DNA from: Butyrivibrio sp.
GTDB lineage: Bacteria; Bacillota; Clostridia; Lachnospirales; Lachnospiraceae
Assembly (NCBI RefSeq): GCF_017635265.1
Contig: NZ_JAGBLU010000141.1
Span: 1 to 64,000, forward strand
DNA length: 64,000 nt
Reading direction: 5' to 3'
Shown here: positions 17,921 to 26,767 of the stretch, one piece after another
Layout of the letters: each line of letters starts with the position of its first letter
How positions within the stretch are numbered: the first letter of the stretch is position 1
The notes under the pieces: model-generated
Told to the model about the DNA's origin: nothing
What the model saw: the letters and a program-made list of their open reading frames with translations, nothing else
Databases searched by the model: none
Position numbers and translations under genes: made by a program

Positions 17921-19075
17921 TCATGGATACATCTTACGGTACAATCCCTTTAATACTTCTGCATCAAGTTCTCTGATAGTGTTTGAAGGGCTTCCACTTA
18001 TCATTGCATCCTCTGCCATTTTATCGATGCTTGCATAGAATTCCTCTCTGTTTATGCCATAGCCTTCAAGAGTTGGTATCTGGCAAACATCGCAGATCTT
18101 TCTTATATGAACCATGAAAGCGTCAGCTGCTTTTTCATCGGAGTCATCGTCAGTTGCTGCACCAATTGCTCTTGCCATATCTGCAAATCTGTCCTTTGCT
18201 CCCTCTTTTGCATAATCAAGACAGACTCCCAAGAGCATGGCGTTGGATATTCCGTGAGGCACATGGAAAAGAGCTCCGATAGGGCGGCTCATTCCGTGAA
18301 CCAGAGTCACACTTGAATTGTTAAACGCCATTCCGGCTTCAAGAGCCGCAATAGACATCTGTGTTCTTGCTACGTCATTTCCCCCATCGTGATATGAAAG
18401 TGGAAGGTAGTTGAATATTCTTTTTATTGCAGATATTGCTAAGGTATCAGTAAGAGCCTGTGCCTTTTTTGAGGTATAAGCTTCTACCGCATGTGTGAGG
18501 GCATCAAGGCCGGTAGACGCTGTCATTTTAGGTGGAAGTGTAAATGTAAGTTCAGGATCAATGATCGCTACGTCGGGAATGAGCTGTGCACCTTTAAGTA
18601 GCATTTTTACACCCGAATCCACATCGGAAATGATAGTAAACTGAGTTGCCTCAGAGCCTGTGCCGGCAGTTGTTGGGATTGCGATCATCTTCGCCTTTAT
18701 TCCCGAGATTTCTTTTCCCATGTAGTCGGAGATCTTGCCGGGATTAGCATCCATTGCAGCCACAGCTTTCATGATATCAAGCGCACTTCCGCCGCCTATT
18801 CCAATAAGAAAATCACAGGCCTCCTTCTTATAGATAGAAAGAGCTTCATCGATCATGATGTTGGTAGGCTCTCCAAGGAAGTTATCAAAGATTGCATATT
18901 TTATGTTCTTTTTGGAAAGTGCATCTGTCACAACCTTTACTTTTCCAAGCTTTTCTGTGATCTGATCGCAGACGATAAGCGCCTTTTCTCCAAAATTATC
19001 AACGTATTTTCCTACTTCCTTAAGGCTACCTTTTCCTGTAACTATTTTCCCCGGTATAATAAATTCTTTTGCCAT
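17921..19075 (-). CDS. Iron-containing alcohol dehydrogenase
   Basis: About 384 aa. The start at 19075 (MAKEFIIPGK) follows AGGGGGA. Group III Fe-ADH: NAD loop GIGGGSALDIMKA, metal-ligand region STGLDALTHAVEAY (Asp and His), and HGMSRPIGALFHVPHGISNAML with two further His ligands. It overlaps nothing but lies 14 bp after iolG and ends the inositol operon. No iolA (malonate-semialdehyde dehydrogenase) is present, so this enzyme may reduce the pathway's semialdehyde to 3-hydroxypropionate. That role is inference from context. Confidence 0.88.
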   Translation of the reverse strand: MAKEFIIPGKIVTGKGSLKEVGKYVDNFGEKALIVCDQITEKLGKVKVVTDALSKKNIKYAIFDNFLGEPTNIMIDEALSIYKKEACDFLIGIGGGSALDIMKAVAAMDANPGKISDYMGKEISGIKAKMIAIPTTAGTGSEATQFTIISDVDSGVKMLLKGAQLIPDVAIIDPELTFTLPPKMTASTGLDALTHAVEAYTSKKAQALTDTLAISAIKRIFNYLPLSYHDGGNDVARTQMSIAALEAGMAFNNSSVTLVHGMSRPIGALFHVPHGISNAMLLGVCLDYAKEGAKDRFADMARAIGAATDDDSDEKAADAFMVHIRKICDVCQIPTLEGYGINREEFYASIDKMAEDAMISGSPSNTIRELDAEVLKGLYRKMYP

Positions 19076-19089
19076 AACAAAAGTCCCCC

Positions 19090-20100
19090 TCACTCTACTT
19101 CAGAAAGTTTTACTGGTCTGTGTTCTTTTACTGAAAGGTTAGCTGCCATTGCCATAAGTACAGGCTTAAGTCCATCGTCGATACCAACTACAGTGTCCGT
19201 ATCATTCTCTACAGCATCGATAAAGGCCTTGATCTCATCTGAATAAGCCTGCATGTATCTCTCGAGGAAGAAGAATAATGGCTTTTCACCTGTTACGCCC
19301 TGTTCGTTTGAAAGAACTACATTAGACTGTGAATCGTTGGCATTTGCGACCATTCCCTTTGAACCGAATACTTCCGCTCTCTGATCATATCCGTATACAG
19401 ACTTTCTGCAGTTATCAATAACTACGAGAGCTCCGTTTTTCATCTTGATTGTGATTACTGCTGTGTCTACATCGCCTGCTTTTCCAATTTCAGGGTCAAC
19501 CAAAACTGCTGACTGCACGTAGATTTCTTCTGCATCACATCCGGCAAGGAATCTTGCCATGTCAAAATCGTGGATTGTCATATCCATGAACATTCCGCCT
19601 GACACTGCAACATACGCCGGTGACGGTGGTTCAGGATCTCTTGATGTGATCTTGATTATCTGTGGATCACCTACTTTGCCTGCTGCCACTGCTGCCTGAA
19701 CGGCTTTGAAGTTGTGATCAAATCTTCTGTTGAAGCCCACCTGATACTTAAGGTTCTTGCCCTTAAGTGCATCGATAACTTCGTGGATCTTGTTTACGTC
19801 ATGATCGATCGGTTTTTCGCAAAATACATGTTTTCCTGCGTTAATTGCCTCGATAGAGATAGGAGCGTGAGTATCTGTTGATGAGCAGATAAGTACTGCC
19901 TGGATCTCCGGGTCGTTTATGATTTCCTTATAGTCTTTTGTAACGTTCTGTATTCCCATTCCTTTAGCCCAAGCGGCCGTCTCATCATTCATGAAGGGAT
20001 CTGCGAGTGTCTTGATCTTCGCTCCCGGAACGTTATTTGTAATGCTCTGTACATGTACCTTTCCAATTCGGCCTGCGCCGATAATTCCAACTGTAACCAT
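19090..20100 (-). CDS. iolG: Inositol 2-dehydrogenase-like (Gfo/Idh/MocA)
   Basis: 336 aa. N-terminal Rossmann fold GIIGAGRIGKVH (5-16), the family EKP motif in FCEKPIDHD, and a GGMFMDMTIHDFDMARFL helix with the catalytic Asp/His. Oxidises myo-inositol to scyllo-inosose with NAD+. The start has AAAGGGGAAAAATA before it. It lies between iolE and the iron dehydrogenase, as in many iol operons. Confidence 0.9.
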   Translation of the reverse strand: MVTVGIIGAGRIGKVHVQSITNNVPGAKIKTLADPFMNDETAAWAKGMGIQNVTKDYKEIINDPEIQAVLICSSTDTHAPISIEAINAGKHVFCEKPIDHDVNKIHEVIDALKGKNLKYQVGFNRRFDHNFKAVQAAVAAGKVGDPQIIKITSRDPEPPSPAYVAVSGGMFMDMTIHDFDMARFLAGCDAEEIYVQSAVLVDPEIGKAGDVDTAVITIKMKNGALVVIDNCRKSVYGYDQRAEVFGSKGMVANANDSQSNVVLSNEQGVTGEKPLFFFLERYMQAYSDEIKAFIDAVENDTDTVVGIDDGLKPVLMAMAANLSVKEHRPVKLSEVE

Positions 20101-20119
20101 TATTTTTCCCCTTTCAATC

Positions 20120-21016
20120 TTATAATCCTGTTCTTTCAGCTATGTATGCTCTGGCTTTCTTTGCATATTCGAATGGATTAGCTTTCGCTGGATCCTGCTC
20201 TGCTTCTACTACTACCCAGCCTTCGTAATCGGACTCTTCGAGTACTTTGAAGATAGGGGCAAAATCTACATCGCCGTCTCCAGGAACAGTAAATACTCCC
20301 TCACGTACTCCCTTTAAGAAACTCCAATTATTCTTTCTGGCTTCTTCAACACGCTCTTTTCTAATATCCTTCAGATGAACATGTTTTATTCTCTTTATAT
20401 ACTTTCTGATGATCGGCTCAGGGTCGATGCCTGCAAATGAGAGGTGACCTGAGTCGAAGAGGAGGTATACCAGTTCCGGATCTACCATATCCATGAATCG
20501 GTCGATTTCTTCCTCAGTCTGGACTACTGTTCCCATATGATGGTGATATGTAAGTGTCATGCCATGATCTTTTGCAACTTTGCCAAGGCGGTTAAGTCCG
20601 TCGGTAAGTTTTACCCATTCATCGTCGTTCATGACATACTTATCCACAAAAATAGGCTGATCAAGTTTGCCCTGTGTGGAATAGCTCTGCTCAGATGCGC
20701 CGATAACCTTTGCTCCAAGAGTCTTTAAAAACTCAAGCTGAGCTATGAATTCCTTCTCCACCTCTTCATATGGTTTTGTTAAAAGAAATGATGAAAACCA
20801 CTGGTTACAAACCTGTATTCCCCTAAGATCCAGTGCTTTCTTTAATACTTCTGCATCCTTTGGATACTTGCTTCCAACCTCACACCCTTTGAATCCGGCA
20901 AGAGCCATTTCTGAAATGCACTGTTCAAAAGTATTCTCTTTTCCCAGATCAGGCATATCGTCGTTGGTCCAGCCAATTGGTGCTATCCCCAAAGAAACCT
21001 TATTTTTATCTAACAT
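20120..21016 (-). CDS. iolE: Inosose dehydratase IolE
   Basis: About 298 aa, xylose-isomerase-like TIM barrel. The start at 21016 (MLDKNKVSLGIAPIGWTNDD) follows AAAGGAGAAGG; the longer frame back to 21100 is a repeat-bearing spacer. SLGIAPIGWTNDDMPDLG is the signature of IolE, and metal-binding His/Glu/Asp are visible in YHHHMGT and LFDSGHL. It dehydrates scyllo-inosose to the diketone substrate of IolD. Confidence 0.93.
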   Translation of the reverse strand: MLDKNKVSLGIAPIGWTNDDMPDLGKENTFEQCISEMALAGFKGCEVGSKYPKDAEVLKKALDLRGIQVCNQWFSSFLLTKPYEEVEKEFIAQLEFLKTLGAKVIGASEQSYSTQGKLDQPIFVDKYVMNDDEWVKLTDGLNRLGKVAKDHGMTLTYHHHMGTVVQTEEEIDRFMDMVDPELVYLLFDSGHLSFAGIDPEPIIRKYIKRIKHVHLKDIRKERVEEARKNNWSFLKGVREGVFTVPGDGDVDFAPIFKVLEESDYEGWVVVEAEQDPAKANPFEYAKKARAYIAERTGL

Positions 21017-21066
21017 TTTCCCTTCTCCTTTAAGTTTTTTACCCCTTATAGTCATATTGGGATTCT

Positions 21067-21095
21067 CACTAGGCTCGTAATAACCTCGCCAAGTG
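21067..21095. repeat. 29-nt hairpin family, copy 2
   Basis: On the + strand: CACT, A, GGC, 13-nt loop TCGTAATAACCTC, GCC, A, AGTG. It sits in the 116-bp iolB-iolE spacer, 15 bp from copy 1. The inner stem GGC/GCC replaces GAT/ATC of copy 1, so both sides changed together. Confidence 0.7.
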
Positions 21096-21110
21096 TTCAC
21101 CCATCACTCG

Positions 21111-21139
21111 CACTAGATTCGAAAATACCTCATCAAGTG
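21111..21139. repeat. 29-nt hairpin family, copy 1
   Basis: On the + strand: CACT, A, GAT, 13-nt loop TCGAAAATACCTC, ATC, A, AGTG. The last bases of iolB, including its stop codon, lie inside this copy. Confidence 0.7.
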
Positions 21140-21909
21140 CTCTGTAGAAGCCATGTGTATCGTTCATCATCTATTCTGTCGGTCCATGGATTGCCTGGCA
21201 GATGTCTTATCATCCAACAGGTGTACATCTGAAAGCCCGGTGCACAGGACTGAGGATGAACCTTGCCTCCGGGAATAGCCGAAAAGCTTCCGTCAACGCT
21301 CTTAAATACCTCATCTCCTACGAAACTTGCACCGAACCCTTCAGGACGATCAAACAGGAAATAGTATGTTTCAGGCTGTGGATGAGTGTGTGGAATGTAC
21401 CCCGACCAGTTACCCGGATCATTTAACACTTCTCCCAAAACCATGTTTGAATATGGCGCTGTCTCATAATCAAATGCAGTGCTTACTCTTCTCTTTGCTG
21501 TGCCCCCGAACTTATCTTTGCAGGAATAGATCCAAGGTGTGTTCTCCGGATCATAGAACTTTGCTTCGAATTTTCTTTCATTGTCAGTGCACTGAATGAG
21601 AACCTCGGCGTCGCTTTCCGCCTCGATCACAACCTTTGTGTTTTTGCAGACATGAAGAGCATATAGCCCGTCAGTGAACACGTCTTTTCTGTAAACCTCT
21701 TTTTCCTGCCCATTCCATGAGTATTTGAGCTTTCCTTTGAGCAAAAGAACTGCCATCTCCTCTTCAGGTTTAAGTAGTTCTTTTGTCTGTCCCTGTGACA
21801 TGCGATAAACTCTGATGTCCATAAGCATATCTTTGTAATCATTGTCATAGGTTGTCAGGATTTTCTCACCGTTTGCGTCAAACTCAGGATAACCAAAAAC
21901 TTTTCCCAT
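21133..21909 (-). CDS. iolB: 5-deoxy-glucuronate isomerase IolB
   Basis: 258 aa, bicupin. Converts 5-deoxy-D-glucuronate to 2-deoxy-5-keto-gluconate. Motifs: VLNDPGNWSGYIPHTHPQPETYYF with the metal-binding His-x-His and Glu, and GGKVHPQSCAPGFQMYTCWMI in two pieces; length is normal. The start follows AGAAGGGG. Second gene of the iol operon. Confidence 0.93.
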   Translation of the reverse strand: MGKVFGYPEFDANGEKILTTYDNDYKDMLMDIRVYRMSQGQTKELLKPEEEMAVLLLKGKLKYSWNGQEKEVYRKDVFTDGLYALHVCKNTKVVIEAESDAEVLIQCTDNERKFEAKFYDPENTPWIYSCKDKFGGTAKRRVSTAFDYETAPYSNMVLGEVLNDPGNWSGYIPHTHPQPETYYFLFDRPEGFGASFVGDEVFKSVDGSFSAIPGGKVHPQSCAPGFQMYTCWMIRHLPGNPWTDRIDDERYTWLLQST

Positions 21910-21994
21910 CTGTGTAACCCCTTCTTTCTAATCCCTTTACATATTAGTGTTTTCTTTTTTTATTACTTGCTCTACCTATTTTCATCTGATATCT

Positions 21995-23926
21995 TCAATA
22001 TTTTCTTGCTTCGCGTCTTCCTTCCTCGACTTCTTTTCTGCAGTCTCTTACGCTCTTGCTCTCTGAAACAGCAGCAAGTCCTACATCCCACCAGGAATCA
22101 TAGCCATCAGTCATAGTCTTAGGCATTACCTTAAGATCTATTAGTGTTGAAACTTTCTGTTTCTTGGAATCCTTGAGGGCTTCTTCCAGCTCTTCCACTG
22201 TTCTTACTGTGTAAGTCTTAAGTCCGTATCCTCTTCCGATCATTGCATAATCAATAGGAATAAGGTCTCCTGAGAGCTTTCCATTTTTGTCTCTATAGCG
22301 GAACTCTGTTGCAATTGAGCCCATACCATGAGTCATTTCAAGGTTGTTGATGCAGCCAAAGCCACAGTTATCAAATACGAGGATATTTATCTTGGCTCTT
22401 TCCTGCATCGCTGTTGCAATCTCACTGTGGAGCATGAGGAAGCTTCCATCTCCAAGGAATGTGTAAACTTCCTTTTTAGGATCTGCAAGTCTTACGCCGA
22501 GAGCTCCGGCAACTTCATATCCCATGCAGGAATATCCGTATTCTGCGTGATATCCGCATCTTTCGTCTGTGGTCCACATTCTCTGAAGATCACTTGGCAG
22601 TGACCCTCCGGCTGTAACTATTGTTGCGTTCTCGTCTATGCATCTTCTGACTGTAGCAATCGCCGCGGTCTGAGTCAGAGTTGCCTTTGTAAGTTCATGG
22701 AACTCAGGAAGTGTTCTTGGATCGCGAGCTTCGATCATTGGCTTAAACTTATCGCCTGTATAAACGATTACGCCAAGTCGTTCCATCTCCTTGTCCCACT
22801 TATCTTTTGCTGATTTTATCTCGTCTGTGTATGCACTCTTATATTTGCTCTTATTCAGTTCTTTTATTACCAAAAGAAGTGTCTCTTTTAAGTCACCAAC
22901 TGCCTTTGTGGCATCCATTTTGTAAGCGTCGAAGCGGTTAACATTTATAGTCACAACTTCAACTCCGGATTTGAATTGTCTCTTTGATCCTGTTGTGAAG
23001 TCAGATAACCTTGTTCCAAGCGCAATTATAAGATCAGCTTTTTTTGCAATCTGGTTTGCTGCTGAAGTTCCTGTTACTCCGATTCCTCCAAGACACATAG
23101 GATCAGATGACTTGCAGGCACTCTTTCCTGACTGAGTCTCTCCAAATGGAATGTTAAAAGAGTTGCAGAATTTCTCTATTGTTTCGCCGGCTTCAGAATA
23201 CTTGGCTCCGCCGCCAACTACTACGAGTGGCTTCTTTGCCTTTTTTATCTTCTCAACAACGTCGGCAATCTCCTCTACGGCTGCTGCCTGGCGAACTATT
23301 CTGTGGACTCTCTTTTTAAAGAAGTACTCCGGATAATCGTAAGCTTCACCCTCTATATCCTGAGGAAGTGCAATGCAGACAGCGCCGGTCTGAGCCGGGT
23401 CTGTCAAAACTCTCATGGCGCTTATCATAGCTGTCATAAGCTGCTCAGGTCTGTTTATTCTATCCCAGTATTTGCACACCGGCTTAAATGCATCATTTGT
23501 TGTAACAGCGAGAGATGAATCAACTTCCAGCTGCTGCAGAACAGGATCAGGCTGCCTTGACGCAAAAGTGTCCGCCGGAAAAACAAGAAGTGGAATATGA
23601 TTAACTGTAGCATCAGCGCAGGCTGTAACCATATTTGCTGCTCCGGGACCAACGCTTGAAGAACATGCGATGATCTTTCTTCGATTGTGCTGTTTTGCAA
23701 ATGCGCAGGCTGTGTGACACATTCCCTGCTCATTTCTCCCCTGAAATACCTTTAACTTTCCCGGATTCTGATCAAGGGCTTCCCCAAGCCCTACCGCTAT
23801 TCCGTGTCCGAATATTGTGAAAATACCTTCTACAAACTTTGTCTCTTTTCCATCAAAAGAAACATACTGCTGGTCAAGGAATCTCACCAGCGCCTGTGCT
23901 GTTGTCAGCTTAACTGTTTTCTCCAT
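21995..23926 (-). CDS. iolD: Trihydroxycyclohexanedione hydrolase IolD
   Basis: About 643 aa, thiamine-diphosphate enzyme that opens the ring of 3D-(3,5/4)-trihydroxycyclohexane-1,2-dione. The start at 23926 ([17 protein letters not shown]) follows AAGGAGAAGG. N-terminal TPP pyrimidine domain, with [11 protein letters not shown] and [18 protein letters not shown]; central domain; C-terminal TPP-binding motif GDGSFLML...NCGFGCIN. First gene of the iol operon, about 270 nt downstream of the predicted transcription start and preceded by the structured leader. Confidence 0.95.
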   Translation of the reverse strand: MEKTVKLTTAQALVRFLDQQYVSFDGKETKFVEGIFTIFGHGIAVGLGEALDQNPGKLKVFQGRNEQGMCHTACAFAKQHNRRKIIACSSSVGPGAANMVTACADATVNHIPLLVFPADTFASRQPDPVLQQLEVDSSLAVTTNDAFKPVCKYWDRINRPEQLMTAMISAMRVLTDPAQTGAVCIALPQDIEGEAYDYPEYFFKKRVHRIVRQAAAVEEIADVVEKIKKAKKPLVVVGGGAKYSEAGETIEKFCNSFNIPFGETQSGKSACKSSDPMCLGGIGVTGTSAANQIAKKADLIIALGTRLSDFTTGSKRQFKSGVEVVTINVNRFDAYKMDATKAVGDLKETLLLVIKELNKSKYKSAYTDEIKSAKDKWDKEMERLGVIVYTGDKFKPMIEARDPRTLPEFHELTKATLTQTAAIATVRRCIDENATIVTAGGSLPSDLQRMWTTDERCGYHAEYGYSCMGYEVAGALGVRLADPKKEVYTFLGDGSFLMLHSEIATAMQERAKINILVFDNCGFGCINNLEMTHGMGSIATEFRYRDKNGKLSGDLIPIDYAMIGRGYGLKTYTVRTVEELEEALKDSKKQKVSTLIDLKVMPKTMTDGYDSWWDVGLAAVSESKSVRDCRKEVEEGRREARKY

Positions 23927-23991
23927 AACCTTCTCCTTATAAAAAGCTATACCCACCAATTGCTCTGTGCTAATCAACGCTAAATTGATAA

Positions 23992-24259
23992 CACGAATTG
24001 CTCCGTTACAAGTAACTCTCGCAATTCTAAAACATTCGGAATCCGCACCATAGTGCTACTTCCTCATGTTTTGCAGGTCTCAAAGCAATAATGCTTATAA
24101 TGCAAGCATGAACGCATTACAGCTTTTATCCCCTATTATCAAAAAATGTATGATACAGAGCAAAATTTATCTCCATATCATACATTTTATTTTTATTTTA
24201 TAGCATTATCTACGCGGTTTTTATTTATAGCCTTATAAAATATTGCATTTTTTGTTGTC
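23992..24259 (-). promoter_or_regulatory. ~270-bp promoter and structured leader, copy 1 (iolD)
   Basis: Roughly four of five bases match 55792-56060, almost without gaps. It contains the shared box (ATTGC at 24242-24246), a candidate -10 (GATAAT on minus, 24210-24205) 31 nt away, and then stems. These are AAAATGTATGATA/TATCATACATTTT (24143-24155 with 24176-24188, perfect 13 bp, U-rich after it on the minus strand), TAATGC/GCATTA (24089-24094 with 24114-24119), GCAC/GTGC around a 4-nt loop, and GTTAC/GTAAC (24005-24009 with 24012-24016) inside GAATTGC/GCAATTC. Two stems show A:T to G:C exchanges against the other copy. Confidence 0.65.
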
Positions 24260-24270
24260 GAAATATTTAG

Positions 24271-24372
24271 TTATGAATTAGCAATTATTCCTGCTGTATC
24301 CGCTGCTGTCATATAAGTTCCAAGTCCAAAAAAGTTATCATTGTCCATTATTACCATCTGGTTATCTACCAT
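24271..24372 (-). other. 33-codon open frame, unrecognised
   Basis: ATG at 24372 to a stop at 24271 would encode MVDNQMVIMDNDNFFGLG and a short tail. There is no clear ribosome site and I recognise no family. It lies between the terminator at 24400-24437 and the iol promoter. It is probably a gene fragment or chance frame. Confidence 0.15.
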
Positions 24373-24399
24373 GTTCAATTGAAGAACAATAAAAAATAT

Positions 24400-24437
24400 G
24401 GGCAGGTACTATGTACAATCATACAAAGCGCCTGCCT
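24400..24437 (-). terminator. Terminator after the hipBA / DUF4214 remnant
   Basis: GGGCAGG (24400-24406) pairs with CCTGCC (24431-24436). On the minus strand the stem is followed by CATATTTTTTATTG, a good U tract. It isolates the hipBA unit from the iol promoter. Confidence 0.7.
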
Positions 24438-24468
24438 CTTTATTTATATTTTTACTCTATTTCTATAC

Positions 24469-24636
24469 TTACAGTCCAAATCCAGCAAGCATATTTGCAA
24501 ACTCTTGTGAGCCACCAAAGCCGTTCATGACATCTTCTCTGGAAGCACCATTTGCAAGTCTATTTAACCAATTTGCTCTTCCGACCTCATCGGGGGGCGT
24601 AATCTCTATTATACGTTTCTTCACACTTCTTTCCAT
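24469..24636 (-). pseudogene. DUF4214-domain remnant, 55 codons
   Basis: A frame from ATG 24636 to stop 24469 ends with GRANWLNRLANGASREDV and a further NGFGGSQEFANML stretch. These match the C-terminal repeat of DUF4214 domains, which are found in large secreted or surface proteins. The first dozen codons overlap the hipA-like 3' end in another frame, so the real homology begins near the hipA stop. With no upstream domain, it is most likely the tail of a deleted surface-protein gene. Confidence 0.55.
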
Positions 24637-25811
24637 ATATTCTTACCTTTTTGGAATGCTTCAATTTTCATGAGTTTCTGTTCGTACAGTTTTTTTAAAC
24701 ATGGAATTCTTATTCGCCGTTCAAACAGATCCTTCTCATATATGTCAAAATTCATATTGGCTTTCTCTAAATCCACAATTTGTCTATCTTGAACATACGA
24801 TAGAAGTTTGCTCTCCTTTGCAATAAAGGAATGTGTTTTGATTGAAGAAAGTTTTACATGCTCAAGCTCTGTATATGGAATGTTATAAAACATTGAATTG
24901 CCAGAATCGTATATTGGGGCGAATCCCAATATTTCAAGAGTATCTGGATTACGCACAACAGAGATATTATTCATGTGTCGGTCCGTGTTAGATATAAGAT
25001 AATCTGTCATAATTTCGTAATCCATGAATCTGGTGAAGTCATCATCACTGATTCCAAGACTCAGACATACTTTCTTGAGCGGATAATAGAGAGATTCATT
25101 CTGTTTTATCTTAATTGTCTGTAACAGTTCCCACGCACTTATACACTCAAGATTTTCACTACAAAAATCGTAAGACATGCATCCGATGCCTTCCCCGCCC
25201 TCAACGTCGACCGTTGTAAGGATATAATCCGTATGATTTTTAAACCCCTGTTTCTTGTGGAGCTCAGTAGCAAAAATTTCATTCAGGCTCTGCTGATAAG
25301 AACTACCATAATTGCCCTTGACCATATATCTTTTTCCAGATTCATCTATACACCACTTCTTTTGCAGTTCACCTTGTGAAGCAGCACATTTAAATCGTGT
25401 CTTCATGCGTAAGTCTATAACATGGTCCTTATTCATGGTCAATTCACCGAACGTATCCACGAAATCATTTGTAAAAAGGTTTACATCTTCCCATGAAAGA
25501 TCTTCGCCACGAGGTTTTATCCAGTAGCAGTCTGATAAGCTGAGCGCAAGATTATCCACTAATGCACTATTAGTCGATTCATATCCGAGTTTTTGCAAGG
25601 CTGATTTAGCTCCATTTCTGGTTTTAGGAATTGCGCGATCTTTCCACCACTCATGGAATTTCATGTCATTCATCCTTCCACCCAACGGGAAATGATCAAT
25701 CTGTGCCTCATTCTTTCTGCAGTTACCAAGTATGCCTTCGTCGGATATTTCCATCAGGCATACCGGTATATTCTTATGCATTAGATAATACTCATTTGCA
25801 ATCTTTTTCAT
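24621..25811 (-). CDS. HipA-like serine/threonine kinase
   Basis: 396 aa. The C-terminal half has the HipA kinase hallmarks: a lysine strand KRYMVKGNYGSSYQQSLNEI in the ATP site, catalytic loop ISNTDRHMNNISVV, and metal-binding Asp in FAPIYDSGNSMFY. The N-terminal region lacks the classic HipA N-domain and has LGGRMNDMKFHEWWKDR, typical of shorter HipA-like kinases in clostridia. It starts 3 bp after the HTH gene, the usual antitoxin-toxin order. The role as toxin is inferred from family and layout. Its last codons run into the DUF4214 remnant. Confidence 0.8.
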   Translation of the reverse strand: MKKIANEYYLMHKNIPVCLMEISDEGILGNCRKNEAQIDHFPLGGRMNDMKFHEWWKDRAIPKTRNGAKSALQKLGYESTNSALVDNLALSLSDCYWIKPRGEDLSWEDVNLFTNDFVDTFGELTMNKDHVIDLRMKTRFKCAASQGELQKKWCIDESGKRYMVKGNYGSSYQQSLNEIFATELHKKQGFKNHTDYILTTVDVEGGEGIGCMSYDFCSENLECISAWELLQTIKIKQNESLYYPLKKVCLSLGISDDDFTRFMDYEIMTDYLISNTDRHMNNISVVRNPDTLEILGFAPIYDSGNSMFYNIPYTELEHVKLSSIKTHSFIAKESKLLSYVQDRQIVDLEKANMNFDIYEKDLFERRIRIPCLKKLYEQKLMKIEAFQKGKNIWKEV

Positions 25812-25814
25812 TTA

Positions 25815-26219
25815 TCAGCTCCATATAATATCCTCTTTCTTGTCATACTCGCAGTCCTTTTCAAACTTTGCTCGTATTTCATAAAATGAGTCAAACATAT
25901 CCTTAACATATAGAGGTAGGTTTTCTCTCTTAACCCCTTCCATTGAAGTACTTATCCGTATCATGTTGCCATAAGAATCAGTAATGCTATTAGCACTTTT
26001 GTCGTAATAATACTTGTCTCCAGCTGGCGTCTGAATAATTTCTGAATATCGTTCAGATGATGGAATCAGCATAGATAACATGCCTAAAATATATGGCGCA
26101 GGTCTGGATTCCCCCTGTTCCCACCTTCTTAATGTGCCCAAAGGTATTCCATACTTAATGGCAAAAGCCTTCTGTGTTAATCCAGTGTTATCTCTTAGCT
26201 CTTTTATCGTTATCGCCAT
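25815..26219 (-). CDS. XRE-type regulator, HipB-like antitoxin partner
   Basis: 134 aa. N-terminal helix-turn-helix (LRDNTGLTQKAFAIKYGI, then LRRWEQGESRPA, about 7-45), followed by a domain with YYYDKSANSITDSYG that looks like a small protein-interaction part. It is directly upstream of the HipA-like kinase. SD AAAGACGGAGCAAAA precedes the ATG. Three copies of TGATTAC lie 50-105 bp upstream as candidate operators. Confidence 0.8.
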   Translation of the reverse strand: MAITIKELRDNTGLTQKAFAIKYGIPLGTLRRWEQGESRPAPYILGMLSMLIPSSERYSEIIQTPAGDKYYYDKSANSITDSYGNMIRISTSMEGVKRENLPLYVKDMFDSFYEIRAKFEKDCEYDKKEDIIWS

Positions 26220-26242
26220 TTTTGCTCCGTCTTTATATTTAT
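26212..26242. repeat. 31-bp direct repeat at the hipB start (copy 1)
   Basis: This stretch holds the ribosome site and first codons of the HTH gene and is repeated at 26397-26427 with 4 differences. The second copy has TTG in place of ATG and leads into only 19 codons, so it is not a gene. Confidence 0.6.
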
Positions 26243-26268
26243 AAATATACTCATTTTGAATACCGATA

Positions 26269-26323
26269 TGATTACAATAATCAATTTGATTACCTTCACT
26301 TATATAGTACTCAAAGTGATTAC
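26269..26323. promoter_or_regulatory. Three TGATTAC repeats upstream of hipBA
   Basis: TGATTAC occurs at 26269-26275, 26287-26293 and 26317-26323, spaced 18 and 30 bp. This is the expected region for HipB-type autorepression; no clean dyad was found. Confidence 0.35.
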
Positions 26324-26396
26324 TACCGTCAAGTATTTTCCATATTAGTATGACAGTTCAGAGCCATGCTTGAGATATAAAGATTCGCATGCATGG

Positions 26397-26427
26397 ATCG
26401 CCAACTTTGCTCCATCTTTATACTTAT
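26397..26427. repeat. 31-bp direct repeat, decayed copy 2
   Basis: 27 of 31 bases match 26212-26242, including ATCGCCA and TTTGCTCC. It abuts the end of the ABC-F remnant and probably marks an earlier duplication or a lost HTH gene. Confidence 0.55.
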
Positions 26428-26431
26428 CATA

Positions 26432-26767
26432 TCATGTACAATATGTTTTTATTTTTGCTCCCTCAATATACATCATTTCATTCGCAACACGATCAACAAA
26501 AGTTTTGTCATGAGATGTAAAAATAAGTGTGCCTTCGTACTCAACAAGTAACTTTTCTAAAGCCTCTACCGATGGGATATCCAGATAATTGGTCGGCTCA
26601 TCAAGAATAAGAAGATTCACGTCTGAAACAAATAACATTGCAAAAGAAAGCTTCATTCGTTCCTCACCAGATAAGTCTTTTGCCTTCTTATTCATATCCC
26701 GTTCGGATAAAAGAAGTCTGGCAAGAATTATTCGTGACAGACTTTCGGATTGTATGCTGACTAGCAT
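26432..26767 (-). pseudogene. ABC-F ATPase, C-terminal fragment
   Basis: About 111 codons carry only the last part of an ABC-F protein: signature LSGEERMKLSFAML (normally LSGGE), Walker B LLILDEPTNYLDI and the switch region LIFTSHDKTFV. The Walker A and the whole first ATPase domain are missing. ABC-F proteins act on ribosomes, some giving antibiotic resistance. The sequence starts right at the end of the truncated FUSC-HAD gene, so a deletion probably joined the two. Confidence 0.85.

Noticed and set aside
26345..26404. 19-codon frame starting TTG after the second 31-bp repeat
   Set aside because: Too short and with no family likeness; explained as a decayed duplicate of the hipB start.
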